Origin: a bacterium HR12
GTDB lineage: Bacteria; Actinomycetota; UBA4738; HRBIN12
Length of the DNA stretch: 6,850 nt
NCBI GenBank assembly: GCA_002898915.1
Contig: BEHO01000061.1
Coordinates: 1-6,850, forward strand
Reading direction: 5' to 3'
Part shown: piece by piece, positions 1-6,121 of the stretch
Layout of the letters: every line of letters begins with the position of its first letter
How positions within the stretch are numbered: position 1 is the first letter of the stretch
Notes under the pieces: generated by a model
Databases searched by the model: none
What the model was told of the DNA's origin: nothing
What the model saw: only the letters and a program-made list of their open reading frames with translations
Made by a program: the position numbers and the translations under genes

Positions 1-274
1 CGTCGTAGGCGATCTCGGGCCGGGCCCAGACCTCCCGCCACTTGGGCTCCATCTCGTCGACCCACCGCTGCGGGCTCATCCCCGCGGCCTCCGCCGCCCG
101 CTGGAGCTTCAGCCCGTGCTCGTCCGTCCCGGTGAGGTGGAAGACCCGCTCGCCCCGCAGGCGGTGGTACCGCGCGATGAAGTCCACGGCGACGGCGTTG
201 TACGCGTGCCCGATGTGAGGCACGTCGTTCGGATAGTAGATCGGCGTCGTGATGTAGAAGACGTCCCGGCCCAT
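1..274 (-). CDS. metG: Methionyl-tRNA synthetase, N-terminal part (cut by window edge)
   Basis: Class I aminoacyl-tRNA synthetase that joins methionine to tRNA-Met in the cytoplasm, using ATP. Only the first 91 residues are in the window; the gene runs off the left edge. The visible part is the start of the Rossmann catalytic core: FYITTPIYYPNDVPHIGHAYN at about residues 6-26 includes the HIGH signature (residues 20-23), and GTDEHG follows at 49-54. The TTPIYY form resembles the Thermus/Gram-positive type more than the E. coli LPYANG form. The ATG at 274 starts immediately before the conserved core; the next ATG upstream (285) is out of frame. There is no clear Shine-Dalgarno, but a TACGAT box lies 9 nt upstream. 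The gene lies 46 bp downstream of the metalloprotease gene on the same strand and close to rsmI, as in many Actinobacteria. The KMSKS motif and the anticodon-binding domain are outside the window. Confidence 0.96.
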   Translation of the reverse strand, partial: MGRDVFYITTPIYYPNDVPHIGHAYNAVAVDFIARYHRLRGERVFHLTGTDEHGLKLQRAAEAAGMSPQRWVDEMEPKWREVWARPEIAYD

Positions 275-283
275 GGCGCGGCC

Positions 284-289
284 ATCGTA
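284..289 (-). promoter_or_regulatory. Putative -10 box (TACGAT) of metG
   Basis: On the reverse strand TACGAT fits the actinobacterial -10 pattern TANNNT. It ends 9 nt before the metG ATG. Initiation from it would give a transcript with almost no 5' leader, which fits the lack of a Shine-Dalgarno. It would let metG be transcribed independently of the rsmI-protease genes upstream. No good -35 was recognised. This is an inference from the motif and its spacing. Confidence 0.5.
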
Positions 290-310
290 CCGGACCGTCC
301 CGGGGGCGCC

Positions 311-332
311 GACTAGTCTGCTATGGACTAGC
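311..332. repeat. Small inverted repeat around the protease stop codon
   Basis: CTAGTC (313-318) and GACTAG (326-331) are 6-bp inverted arms around a 7-nt loop. The structure straddles the TAG stop codon of the metalloprotease gene (321-323). CTAG occurs twice here although this tetramer is generally uncommon in GC-rich genomes. There is no T-run next to it, so it is a weak candidate for a 3'-end stem. It may be chance. Confidence 0.25.
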
Positions 333-1187
333 ACAGCCGGCGGCCGCGCCGAGCAGCCGCAGGCCCTGGAGGTCCCCGGGGCCCCATCGCGTCTGGAACG
401 GGTCGGGCAGCGGGGAGTCCGAGACGTCCGGGGACCACATGATCTCGAAGGGCGAGGCGACGTGGTCGAGGCCCATCACGTGGCCGAGCTCGTGCATGAG
501 GACGACGCCCTGGCTGAATCGGTTCCCGAAGCCGGGCTCCAGGTCCTCGCCGGCGTCGATCGCGACGAGGCCGCTCACGTAGACGCGAGCCTCCGACCCC
601 TGCCCGCGGTACGGCATCCCGAAGGCGAAGGCCCGCCTCGTGTCGGCGAGGTACACGAAGCGCTCGTGCGGCACCCAGTCGATGAGGAGCGGGTAGTAGC
701 GGGGCTCGTCCGACGTCCGCCCACGGAACGCCCGACCCAGCTGCATGTCCGCCGTCCGGGTCGTGGTGCCCCCGTCCACGAACCGGATCCCGGTGGCCTC
801 GGACACGCGACGGATGGCCTCGCGAACGTCGTCCAGCGCCCCCGGAGGCGCGTGCGTCAGGTTCACCTGGTACGTGATGGGCTCGCACGGATCCCAGCGG
901 TACGGGCCGTCCGCCGATCGACCCAGGAACGCGAACTGGCCACGCCCCCGCTCCGCCACGGGCGGCTCGTGGGGGGTGGTGCGGTCGGAAGGGAGCGGGG
1001 CGAGGGCGGCCTGGGCGCCGAGGAGGACGACCGCGAGGGTCGCCGCGACCGTCACCCACAGCGGCCATCGGCGACGGCGACGCGGTGGGGGCCCGAGGTC
1101 GGGCCGCGGGGGCACGACCAGGGATCCGCCGGGATCCCTCCCGGATCGCGGCGCCGCGGAGAGCTCCGGCCCGGGTCCTCCGTTCAC
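321..1187 (-). CDS. Membrane-anchored matrixin-like (M10/metzincin) zinc metalloprotease
   Basis: Predicted zinc endopeptidase of 288 residues acting outside the membrane. Residues 1-41 are a Pro/Arg-rich cytoplasmic tail ending in RRRRR. About 42-63 (WPLWVTVAATLAVVLLGAQAAL) is a single hydrophobic segment, so a signal anchor or a long-tailed signal peptide. A Ser/Thr/Pro-rich linker spans about 64-80. The protease domain starts near RWDPCEPITYQVN (97-109). HELGHVMGLDH (232-242) is the full metzincin HExxHxxGxxH site, with zinc ligands His232, His236 and His242 and catalytic Glu233. The Met-turn is at FEIMW (Met250). Cys101 and Cys285 are the only cysteines and could form a disulfide tying the two ends of the domain. 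The start is a GTG with AGGA 7 nt upstream; the nearest upstream ATG is out of frame and stops after three codons. It begins 14 bp after rsmI and is probably co-transcribed with it. Substrate unknown. Confidence 0.9.
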   Translation of the reverse strand: MNGGPGPELSAAPRSGRDPGGSLVVPPRPDLGPPPRRRRRWPLWVTVAATLAVVLLGAQAALAPLPSDRTTPHEPPVAERGRGQFAFLGRSADGPYRWDPCEPITYQVNLTHAPPGALDDVREAIRRVSEATGIRFVDGGTTTRTADMQLGRAFRGRTSDEPRYYPLLIDWVPHERFVYLADTRRAFAFGMPYRGQGSEARVYVSGLVAIDAGEDLEPGFGNRFSQGVVLMHELGHVMGLDHVASPFEIMWSPDVSDSPLPDPFQTRWGPGDLQGLRLLGAAAGCASP

Positions 1188-1194
1188 GGTCGCA

Positions 1195-1198
1195 TCCT
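1195..1198 (-). promoter_or_regulatory. Ribosome binding site of the metalloprotease gene
   Basis: On the reverse strand AGGA lies 7 nt before the GTG at 1187, which supports that start codon. It sits in the 14-bp gap after the rsmI stop. The same bases form TAGGAT, identical to the box upstream of the hydrolase gene at 4121-4126. A weak internal promoter is therefore an alternative reading. Confidence 0.45.
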
Positions 1199-1201
1199 AG
1201 G

Positions 1202-2026
1202 TCAACCGGGGCGGACGAGCGCCTCGTAGATCTCGTTCGCCGGGACGCCGTGGCGGCGCCCGACCGCCGCCGCCGCGGCGCGCTTGCGCATCCCCGCCTC
1301 GACGAGCGCGCGCGCCTCGGCGACGAGCTCGACGATGGGCGGGCGAGGCGGCTCGGTCGCCCCCTCCAGCACGAGCACCACCTCACCCTTGGGCTCGTGG
1401 TCGGCCAGGGTCGCCAGGACCTCCGAGACCCGCCCGCGCACGACCTGCTCGTGCAGCTTCGTGAGCTCCCTCGCGAGCACCGCCCGGCGGTCCCCGAGCT
1501 CCACGAGGACGTCGCGCAGGAGCGTGGCCACGCGCTGGGGGGCTTCGAACAGGACGACCGTCCGGGGGTCGTGCCGGAGGGCTCGCAGCCGAGCGCGGCG
1601 CTCGCTCGCCCGGCGCGGCAGGAACCCCTCGAAGACCCATCGGTCGGTGGGCAGGCCGGAGACCACGAGCGCTGCGATCACGGCCGAGGGCCCCGGCACC
1701 GCGACCACGGGGATGCCCTCCTCCGCGCAGGCGCGGACGAGCCGGTACCCGGGGTCGGAGATCCCCGGCATGCCCGCGTCCGAGACGAGGGCCACGTCCT
1801 TCCCCTCGCGCAGGATCGAGAGCACCCGCTCGGTCCGCTCGCGCTCGTTCCCCTCGAACAGCGACAACAGCTTCGCCCGGATCCCGAACGCCTTGAGGAG
1901 ACGGCCCGTCCGGCGGGTGTCCTCGGCGGCGACCAGATCGACGGTGCGCAGCGTCTCGCGCGCCCGGTCGGTCATGTCGCCCAGGTTCCCGATCGGCGTG
2001 CCGACCACGTACAGCGTCCCGCCCAC
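1202..2026 (-). CDS. rsmI: 16S rRNA (cytidine-1402-2'-O)-methyltransferase RsmI
   Basis: SAM-dependent tetrapyrrole-methylase-fold enzyme that 2'-O-methylates C1402 of 16S rRNA in the ribosomal P site. The 274 residues match the usual family size. In order: TLYVVGTPIGNLGDMT (4-19), VAAEDTRRTGRLL (32-44), VSDAGMPGISDPG (81-93) and VPGPSAVIAALVVSGLPTDRW (110-130). These are followed by FEGFLPR (132-138), FEAPQRV (160-166) and a C-terminal Arg/Ala-rich helical region (246-274). The GTG at 2026 was chosen because family members begin almost directly with GTLYVVGTP. The frame stays open upstream: an ATG at 2101 would add 25 unconserved residues and end at the DUF3052 start. The Shine-Dalgarno for the GTG is poor. 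It is divergent from DUF3052 and upstream of the protease and metG genes. Confidence 0.96.
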   Translation of the reverse strand: MGGTLYVVGTPIGNLGDMTDRARETLRTVDLVAAEDTRRTGRLLKAFGIRAKLLSLFEGNERERTERVLSILREGKDVALVSDAGMPGISDPGYRLVRACAEEGIPVVAVPGPSAVIAALVVSGLPTDRWVFEGFLPRRASERRARLRALRHDPRTVVLFEAPQRVATLLRDVLVELGDRRAVLARELTKLHEQVVRGRVSEVLATLADHEPKGEVVLVLEGATEPPRPPIVELVAEARALVEAGMRKRAAAAAVGRRHGVPANEIYEALVRPG

Positions 2027-2099
2027 GCCCCGATGGTGCCACGCGAGCGGCCCTCCCAGAACGGCCGAAGGACCTCCCCCTGGGGTATCGTGCGGGGCC
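2027..2099. promoter_or_regulatory. Divergent intergenic region between rsmI and the DUF3052 gene
   Basis: About 73 bp that should carry the promoters of both genes. For the forward gene there is a TATCGT box at 2086-2091. For rsmI no TANNNT box was found at the spacing used by the other genes; a purine-rich GGGAGGG on the reverse strand lies about 25 nt before the GTG, too far for a normal Shine-Dalgarno. The rsmI promoter may lie partly within the DUF3052 coding sequence. Confidence 0.5.
2086..2091 (+). promoter_or_regulatory. Putative -10 box (TATCGT) of the DUF3052 gene
   Basis: TATCGT fits TANNNT and ends 8 nt before the ATG at 2100. That is close enough for transcription to begin at or just before the start codon. 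The sequence between box and ATG (GCGGGGCC) has no good Shine-Dalgarno. No convincing -35 was seen about 17 bp upstream. Confidence 0.45.
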
Positions 2100-2510
2100 A
2101 TGGGTGGGGATCGCCGCGACGCCTCGAGCACACCGCTGGCGCGCAAGCTCGGCGTCCGGGAGCGATCCGCGGTCCTGGTGATCGACGCGCCGGCGGGCTT
2201 CACGCTCGGACCGCTGCCGCCGGGGGTGCGCCTCGTCCGCTCGGCCCGGGGGACGCTCGACGTGATCCTGCTCTTCACCACCCGCCGCGCCGAGCTCGAG
2301 CGCCGGCTCGGCCCGCTGATCGCGCGGCTCGATCGCGCCGGCCGCCTGTGGGTCGCCTGGCCGAAGAAGGCCTCCGGGCGCGAGACCGACCTCACGTTCG
2401 ATACCGTCCAACGGCTCGGGCTGGGAGCTGGCCTCGTGGACAACAAGTCGGCCTCGATCGACGCCACGTTCCAGGGCCTCCAGTTCGTCTACCGCCTCGC
2501 CGATCGGTGA
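2100..2510 (+). CDS. DUF3052 family protein
   Basis: A 136-residue, probably cytoplasmic protein with no signal peptide or membrane segment. It resembles the actinobacterial DUF3052 family, whose molecular function is not established to my knowledge. Visible landmarks are SAVLVIDAPAGF (23-34), an LDVILLFTTRRAELERRLGPLI stretch (53-74), the strongly family-like LWVAWPKKASG (83-93) with TDLTFDTV (96-103), and the end GLVDNKSASIDATFQGLQFVYRL (111-133). The ATG at 2100 lies in a CCATGG palindrome and is the first start giving this domain; longer readings of the frame run antisense through rsmI and lack conservation. It is divergent from rsmI and 70 bp upstream of the mannosyltransferase start, on the same strand. 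The family call rests on remembered motif similarity only. Confidence 0.85.
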   Translation: MGGDRRDASSTPLARKLGVRERSAVLVIDAPAGFTLGPLPPGVRLVRSARGTLDVILLFTTRRAELERRLGPLIARLDRAGRLWVAWPKKASGRETDLTFDTVQRLGLGAGLVDNKSASIDATFQGLQFVYRLADR

Positions 2511-2564
2511 TGCGCGCGGCCGGTCCCGGTGCCGCCCGCGCCTCCGTCGCCACGGCGTGCCACG

Positions 2565-2570
2565 TAGCAT
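2565..2570 (+). promoter_or_regulatory. Putative -10 box (TAGCAT) of the mannosyltransferase gene
   Basis: TAGCAT fits TANNNT and ends 10 nt before the GTG at 2581, repeating the arrangement seen at metG and the hydrolase. If it is used, the GTG at 2557 lies upstream of the transcript and cannot be the start. This supports a start at 2581 or 2587. Confidence 0.45.
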
Positions 2571-2580
2571 CGGCTCAGCC

Positions 2581-4077
2581 GTGGAGATGCAGACCGAGGT
2601 GACCCGAGCCGCGCCGGCGGCGTTCGAGCGGTTCCGCCGGGTCGTGAACCGGCCGCTCGTCGCCCTCGTCGCGGTGGGGATCATCGCCGCGTTCGTGCGC
2701 TTCGCGCACCTCGGATACCCGCAGCGGCGGATCTTCGACGAGTACTACTACTCCAAGTCCGCGTGCATCTTCCTCGGCTACGACAACGACACGTGCGACG
2801 TCAACAGCCACGACGAGCGGTACTGGCGCCGCGAGCGGGGGGACACCGGAGCCTGGGTCCACCCACCGCTCGGCAAGTGGACGATCGCCCTCGGCGAGCT
2901 CGCGTTCCGCGTCGACCCCTTCGGGTGGCGCGTCGCCTCGGCCGTCGCCGGCACGCTGTCGGTGCTCGCGGTGGCCGGCCTCGCGCAGCTGTTGTTCGGC
3001 CGGCCGATCTGGACGTTCGTCGCGGGGCTGCTGCTCGCCACCGAGAGCCTCCACGTCGTGCAGTCCCGGGTCGCCATGCTCGACGTCTTCGTCGCCGCCT
3101 GGATCGTCGTGGGCTTCCTGCTCCTCCTCCTCGACCGACGGTGGATCGAGCGACGCACGCCGAGCGCGGCGCCGGAGCCCGCGGGCGGGGACCCGCGGGT
3201 CCCCGAGGTCCCGCCCCGGCCGACCTCCGTCCCGGAGCCCGTGCTCCGGCCGTGGCGGCTCGCGGCCGGGGTGGCCTTCGGAGCGGCGGTGGCCTCGAAG
3301 TGGTCGGGCGTCACGGGGATCGGCGTCGCGGTCCTGCTCTCGCTGATGTGGGAGCGCACGCGGCGCAAGGAGGCGGGGCTCGCCCATCCCCTGTGGCGGG
3401 CGTTGCAGGCCGAGGGCTTCGGCGTGGTGGTCTCGCTCCTCCTCGTCCCGGCCGCGGTGTACGTCGCGTCCTACGCCGCGTGGTTCGCCGAGCACGGATG
3501 GGACCTGCGCGGATGGCTCGAGCTCCAGGGGGCCATGGCGAGCTACCACATCGGGCTGAAGGTCACCGACGCGAGCGGCGAGCCGATCCACCCCTACCTC
3601 TCGCAGGCGTGGACGTGGCCGTTCCTGGTCCGGCCGGTCCTGTACTTCGCGCGGTACCCGGGCGAGGGGATCCGCCAGGTCATCTACGCCAACGGGAACC
3701 CCGCGATCTTCTGGGGGGCGGTCCTCGCGGTCCCTCTGACCGCCTATCGGTGGTGGCGCGACCGCGACTGGCGCGCGGGGTTCGTCGCCGTGTGCGCGCT
3801 CGGCCTGTACGCGCCGTGGCTGCTGGTCTCGCGCCCCCAGTTCCTCTTCTACGCCACGCCGATCAGCCCGTTCCTCGTCCTCGCGTGCGTGTTCTCGCTG
3901 CGATGGCTCTCCGAGCTGCGGATCGCGGGCTCGCGCTCCCGCCCGTACCTCCCGTTCGTCGTGGGTTACGTGGTGCTCTCGGTGGGGCTGTTCATCTGGT
4001 TCTGGCCCGTGCTCACCGGCGGGGTCCTCTCCGACGAGGCGTTCCGCCTGCGGGCCTGGTTCCCCGGCTGGACCTGA
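2581..4077 (+). CDS. Protein O-mannosyltransferase (GT39, PMT family)
   Basis: Polytopic glycosyltransferase expected to move mannose from polyprenyl-phosphate-mannose onto Ser/Thr of exported proteins, as described for actinobacterial Pmt (Rv1002c in M. tuberculosis). Numbered from the GTG at 2581 it has 498 residues. The first membrane segment is about 25-43. The first external loop carries the catalytic Asp-Glu pair in IFDEYYYSKSA (Asp53, Glu54) and WVHPPLGKW (92-100). SRVAMLDVF is at 162-170. Roughly 9-11 hydrophobic segments follow, and the family-like end LRAWFPGW is at 490-497. A Pro-rich stretch (about 193-225) separates two groups of helices and is probably a disordered loop. Possible starts are GTG 2557, GTG 2581 and ATG 2587; 2581 is preferred because TAGCAT lies 10 nt upstream, and 2587 is nearly as good. 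Location near rsmI and metG matches Actinobacteria. Confidence 0.93.
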   Translation: MEMQTEVTRAAPAAFERFRRVVNRPLVALVAVGIIAAFVRFAHLGYPQRRIFDEYYYSKSACIFLGYDNDTCDVNSHDERYWRRERGDTGAWVHPPLGKWTIALGELAFRVDPFGWRVASAVAGTLSVLAVAGLAQLLFGRPIWTFVAGLLLATESLHVVQSRVAMLDVFVAAWIVVGFLLLLLDRRWIERRTPSAAPEPAGGDPRVPEVPPRPTSVPEPVLRPWRLAAGVAFGAAVASKWSGVTGIGVAVLLSLMWERTRRKEAGLAHPLWRALQAEGFGVVVSLLLVPAAVYVASYAAWFAEHGWDLRGWLELQGAMASYHIGLKVTDASGEPIHPYLSQAWTWPFLVRPVLYFARYPGEGIRQVIYANGNPAIFWGAVLAVPLTAYRWWRDRDWRAGFVAVCALGLYAPWLLVSRPQFLFYATPISPFLVLACVFSLRWLSELRIAGSRSRPYLPFVVGYVVLSVGLFIWFWPVLTGGVLSDEAFRLRAWFPGWT

Positions 4078-4085
4078 CCGTCGGT

Positions 4086-4111
4086 CGCGCCCGCGCGCCG
4101 GCGCGGGCGCG
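4086..4111. terminator. Strong GC hairpin between mannosyltransferase and hydrolase genes
   Basis: A perfect 11-bp inverted repeat (4086-4096 with 4101-4111) around a GCCG loop, all G/C, begins 8 nt after the mannosyltransferase stop. No T-run follows, so it is not a classical intrinsic terminator. Stem-only terminators have been proposed in Actinobacteria. It also covers the place where a -35 element for the TAGGAT box at 4121 would lie, so an operator or attenuating role is possible. Confidence 0.45.
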
Positions 4112-4120
4112 CGGGCGGGA

Positions 4121-4126
4121 TAGGAT
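4121..4126 (+). promoter_or_regulatory. Putative -10 box (TAGGAT) of the hydrolase gene
   Basis: TAGGAT ends 9 nt before the ATG at 4136. The box, the spacing and the GC-only spacer resemble the metG promoter on the other strand (TACGAT, 9 nt, ATGG). AGGA inside the box is 10 nt from the ATG, so it could also be read as a distant Shine-Dalgarno. Confidence 0.45.
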
Positions 4127-4135
4127 GCGCCGCGC

Positions 4136-6115
4136 ATGGGCCGCGAGGACGCGTTCATCACGATGCCGGACGGCGTGCGCCTCGCGGCCACGCTGTACCT
4201 CCCGGACGCCGGCGGGCCCTGGCCGGTGCTCCTCGAGGCGCTCCCCTACCGGAAGGACGACCTCACGGCCCATTACGCGAGCGAGTACGAGCGCTTCGCG
4301 GGCGAGTTCGGGTACGCGGTGTGCCGGCTCGACATCCGGGGGACCGGGTCCTCCGAGGGCGTCCCGCCCGGCGAGTACACCGCGCAGGAGCTCGACGACC
4401 TGGAGGCCGTGATCGCGTGGCTCGCGGCGCAGGAGTGGTGCACGGGCGCCGTCGGGATGTACGGGACGTCGTGGTCCGGCTTCAACTCGCTCGCGGTCGC
4501 GATGCGTCGGCCGCCGGCGCTGCGCGCGATCTGCTCCATCTTCGCCTCGGACGACCGCTACGCCGACGACGTGCACTACTACGGCGGCGCGCTGAAGCAG
4601 CTCGACCTGGTCGACTGGCCCCTGTACATGTTCCTCGAGAACCTCCTGCCGCCGGTGCCGTCCGTCTACGGCGAGGGCTGGCGCGAGCAGTGGGCCCTCC
4701 GGATGCGGGAGGTCGAACCCTGGACCCTCCGCGACCTCGAGGAGCAGACGTACTCGGCGTACTGGAAGCAGAGCTCGCTGCGGGAGGACTACGCCTCGGT
4801 CGAGGCCGCGACGATGCTCGTCTGCGGGTGGGCGGACGGGTACAAGAACATCTCGCTCCGGGCCATGGCGGCGATGCGGTGCCCGCGGCGACTGATCCTC
4901 GGGCCGTGGTCCCACGCCTCCACCGAGACCTGTCTCCCGGGGCCGAACGCGGACCTGGTCCCGGAGATGGCCCGGTGGTGGGACCGCTGGCTCAAGGGCA
5001 TCGACAACGGCGTCGATCGCGAGCCCCCCATCGTGCTCTTCATGCGCCGGTCCACGCGACCCGCGCCCGACCTGCGGGAGCTCCGCGGCGAGTGGCGGTA
5101 CGAGCCGGGCTGGCCGCTCGAGCGCTCGGCGGAGCGCGTGATGCCCCTCGACCAGGCCCGCGCCGTCGGTCGCCCCGAAGCGCCCGCCGACGACCTCGTC
5201 GTCCGCGGCGACGTGGGGTGGACGGCGTGGATCAGCTGCGCGGGCGGCCTCCCCTGGGGCCAGCCCCTCGACCAGCGACCGGACGAGGCCTTCTCCCTCG
5301 TCTACGAGTGGGGGCCCCTCGAGGCCGAGCTGGAGATCCTGGGCTACCCGCGGGTGGAGGCCACGGTGACGTCCTCGGCGCCGGTCGCGTACCTCGCGGC
5401 GAAGCTCTGCGACGTGTTCCCCGACGGGACCTCGTCCCTCGTCACGCGCGGCCTGCTCAACCTCACCCACCGCCGGTCCCGGGAGCACCCCGAGCCCCTC
5501 GAGCCCGGACGCCCCGAGCACGTGGTCCTCGAGCTCGAGGTGGCCGGCCACGTCTTCGAGCCGGGCCATCGGATCCGCCTCGACCTCGCCGGCACCGACT
5601 GGCCGAACGTCTGGCCCCCGCCCCAGCCCGTCACGCTCACGATCGACCGGGCCGGCTCACGGCTGATCCTCCCGACGCTGGAGGGCCCGCCGCCGATCGC
5701 CGAACGCCCGACCCTGCCGCCGCCGACGCGCGCCCCGCACCCCCTCGAGTCCTCCCGCGGGACGGGGATGCCGGAGGTGGTCTGGCGGATCGAGCACGAC
5801 GTGCTGGCGCGCGAGACGCGAGCGGTCACCGCCTACGGCGGCACGAGCGAGGGCGGTGGGCGGGTCCCCGCGACCGAGGAGCGGTACGAGGGCGAGGTTG
5901 GGGTCTCCATCGCCGACCCCGGCCGGGCCTGGGTCCGGGCCCGCGCGATGAACGTCCTCCGCTTCCCCGAGGCCACGGTGGGCGGCGAGGCCCGCTGGGA
6001 GATCCGGAGCGACGCGGAGGCCTACCACGTGGACGTGGAGGCCTCCCTCACCGAGGACGGCGCGCACGTCTGGTCGCGCCGCTGGACCCGCCGGATCCCC
6101 CGGCACCTCCAGTAG
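4136..6115 (+). CDS. CocE/NonD-type alpha/beta-hydrolase (S15 X-Pro peptidase superfamily)
   Basis: Predicted serine hydrolase of 659 residues, cytoplasmic as no signal peptide is visible. Relatives are X-Pro dipeptidyl-peptidases, cocaine esterase and acyl hydrolases; the substrate cannot be told from sequence. The N-terminal alpha/beta-hydrolase part (about 1-300) has MPDGVRLAATLYLP (10-23), LPYRKDD (36-42) with Tyr38 as likely oxyanion-hole residue, RLDIRGTGSSEG (64-75), and the nucleophile elbow YGTSWSG with Ser112 in GxSxxG. Asp234 in CGWADGY and His260 in GPWSH complete the triad, with order and context as in CocE. A helical cap lies between about 140 and 220. The PepX_C-type beta-sandwich follows at about 320-515, including GHRIRLDLAGTDWPN (477-491). 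A Pro-rich linker (517-540) leads to an extra C-terminal region of about 115 residues. The ATG fits the conserved N-terminus. Confidence 0.92.
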   Translation: MGREDAFITMPDGVRLAATLYLPDAGGPWPVLLEALPYRKDDLTAHYASEYERFAGEFGYAVCRLDIRGTGSSEGVPPGEYTAQELDDLEAVIAWLAAQEWCTGAVGMYGTSWSGFNSLAVAMRRPPALRAICSIFASDDRYADDVHYYGGALKQLDLVDWPLYMFLENLLPPVPSVYGEGWREQWALRMREVEPWTLRDLEEQTYSAYWKQSSLREDYASVEAATMLVCGWADGYKNISLRAMAAMRCPRRLILGPWSHASTETCLPGPNADLVPEMARWWDRWLKGIDNGVDREPPIVLFMRRSTRPAPDLRELRGEWRYEPGWPLERSAERVMPLDQARAVGRPEAPADDLVVRGDVGWTAWISCAGGLPWGQPLDQRPDEAFSLVYEWGPLEAELEILGYPRVEATVTSSAPVAYLAAKLCDVFPDGTSSLVTRGLLNLTHRRSREHPEPLEPGRPEHVVLELEVAGHVFEPGHRIRLDLAGTDWPNVWPPPQPVTLTIDRAGSRLILPTLEGPPPIAERPTLPPPTRAPHPLESSRGTGMPEVVWRIEHDVLARETRAVTAYGGTSEGGGRVPATEERYEGEVGVSIADPGRAWVRARAMNVLRFPEATVGGEARWEIRSDAEAYHVDVEASLTEDGAHVWSRRWTRRIPRHLQ

Positions 6116-6121
6116 CTGGGT

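Noticed and set aside
273..1229. Forward open frame (318 codons) opposite the metalloprotease
   Set aside because: Low-complexity Arg/Gly/Pro/Val composition; the reverse strand encodes the intact HExxHxxGxxH protease.
2027..2467. N-terminal extension of rsmI through the DUF3052 gene
   Set aside because: RsmI proteins begin next to GTLYVVGTP; the extension is antisense to DUF3052 and shows no motif.
2557..2580. GTG at 2557 as the start of the mannosyltransferase
   Set aside because: It lies upstream of the TAGCAT box at 2565-2570 and adds eight unconserved residues. It cannot be excluded outright.
2575..4191. Long reverse-strand open frame (538 codons) opposite the mannosyltransferase
   Set aside because: Its translation is an Arg/Glu/Pro/Asp-rich composition typical of antisense frames in GC-rich DNA. 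The forward frame has the DE and HPPLGK motifs and membrane segments.
4013..5569. Long reverse-strand open frame (518 codons) opposite the hydrolase
   Set aside because: No recognisable domain and biased composition. The forward strand encodes a complete catalytic triad in the expected order.
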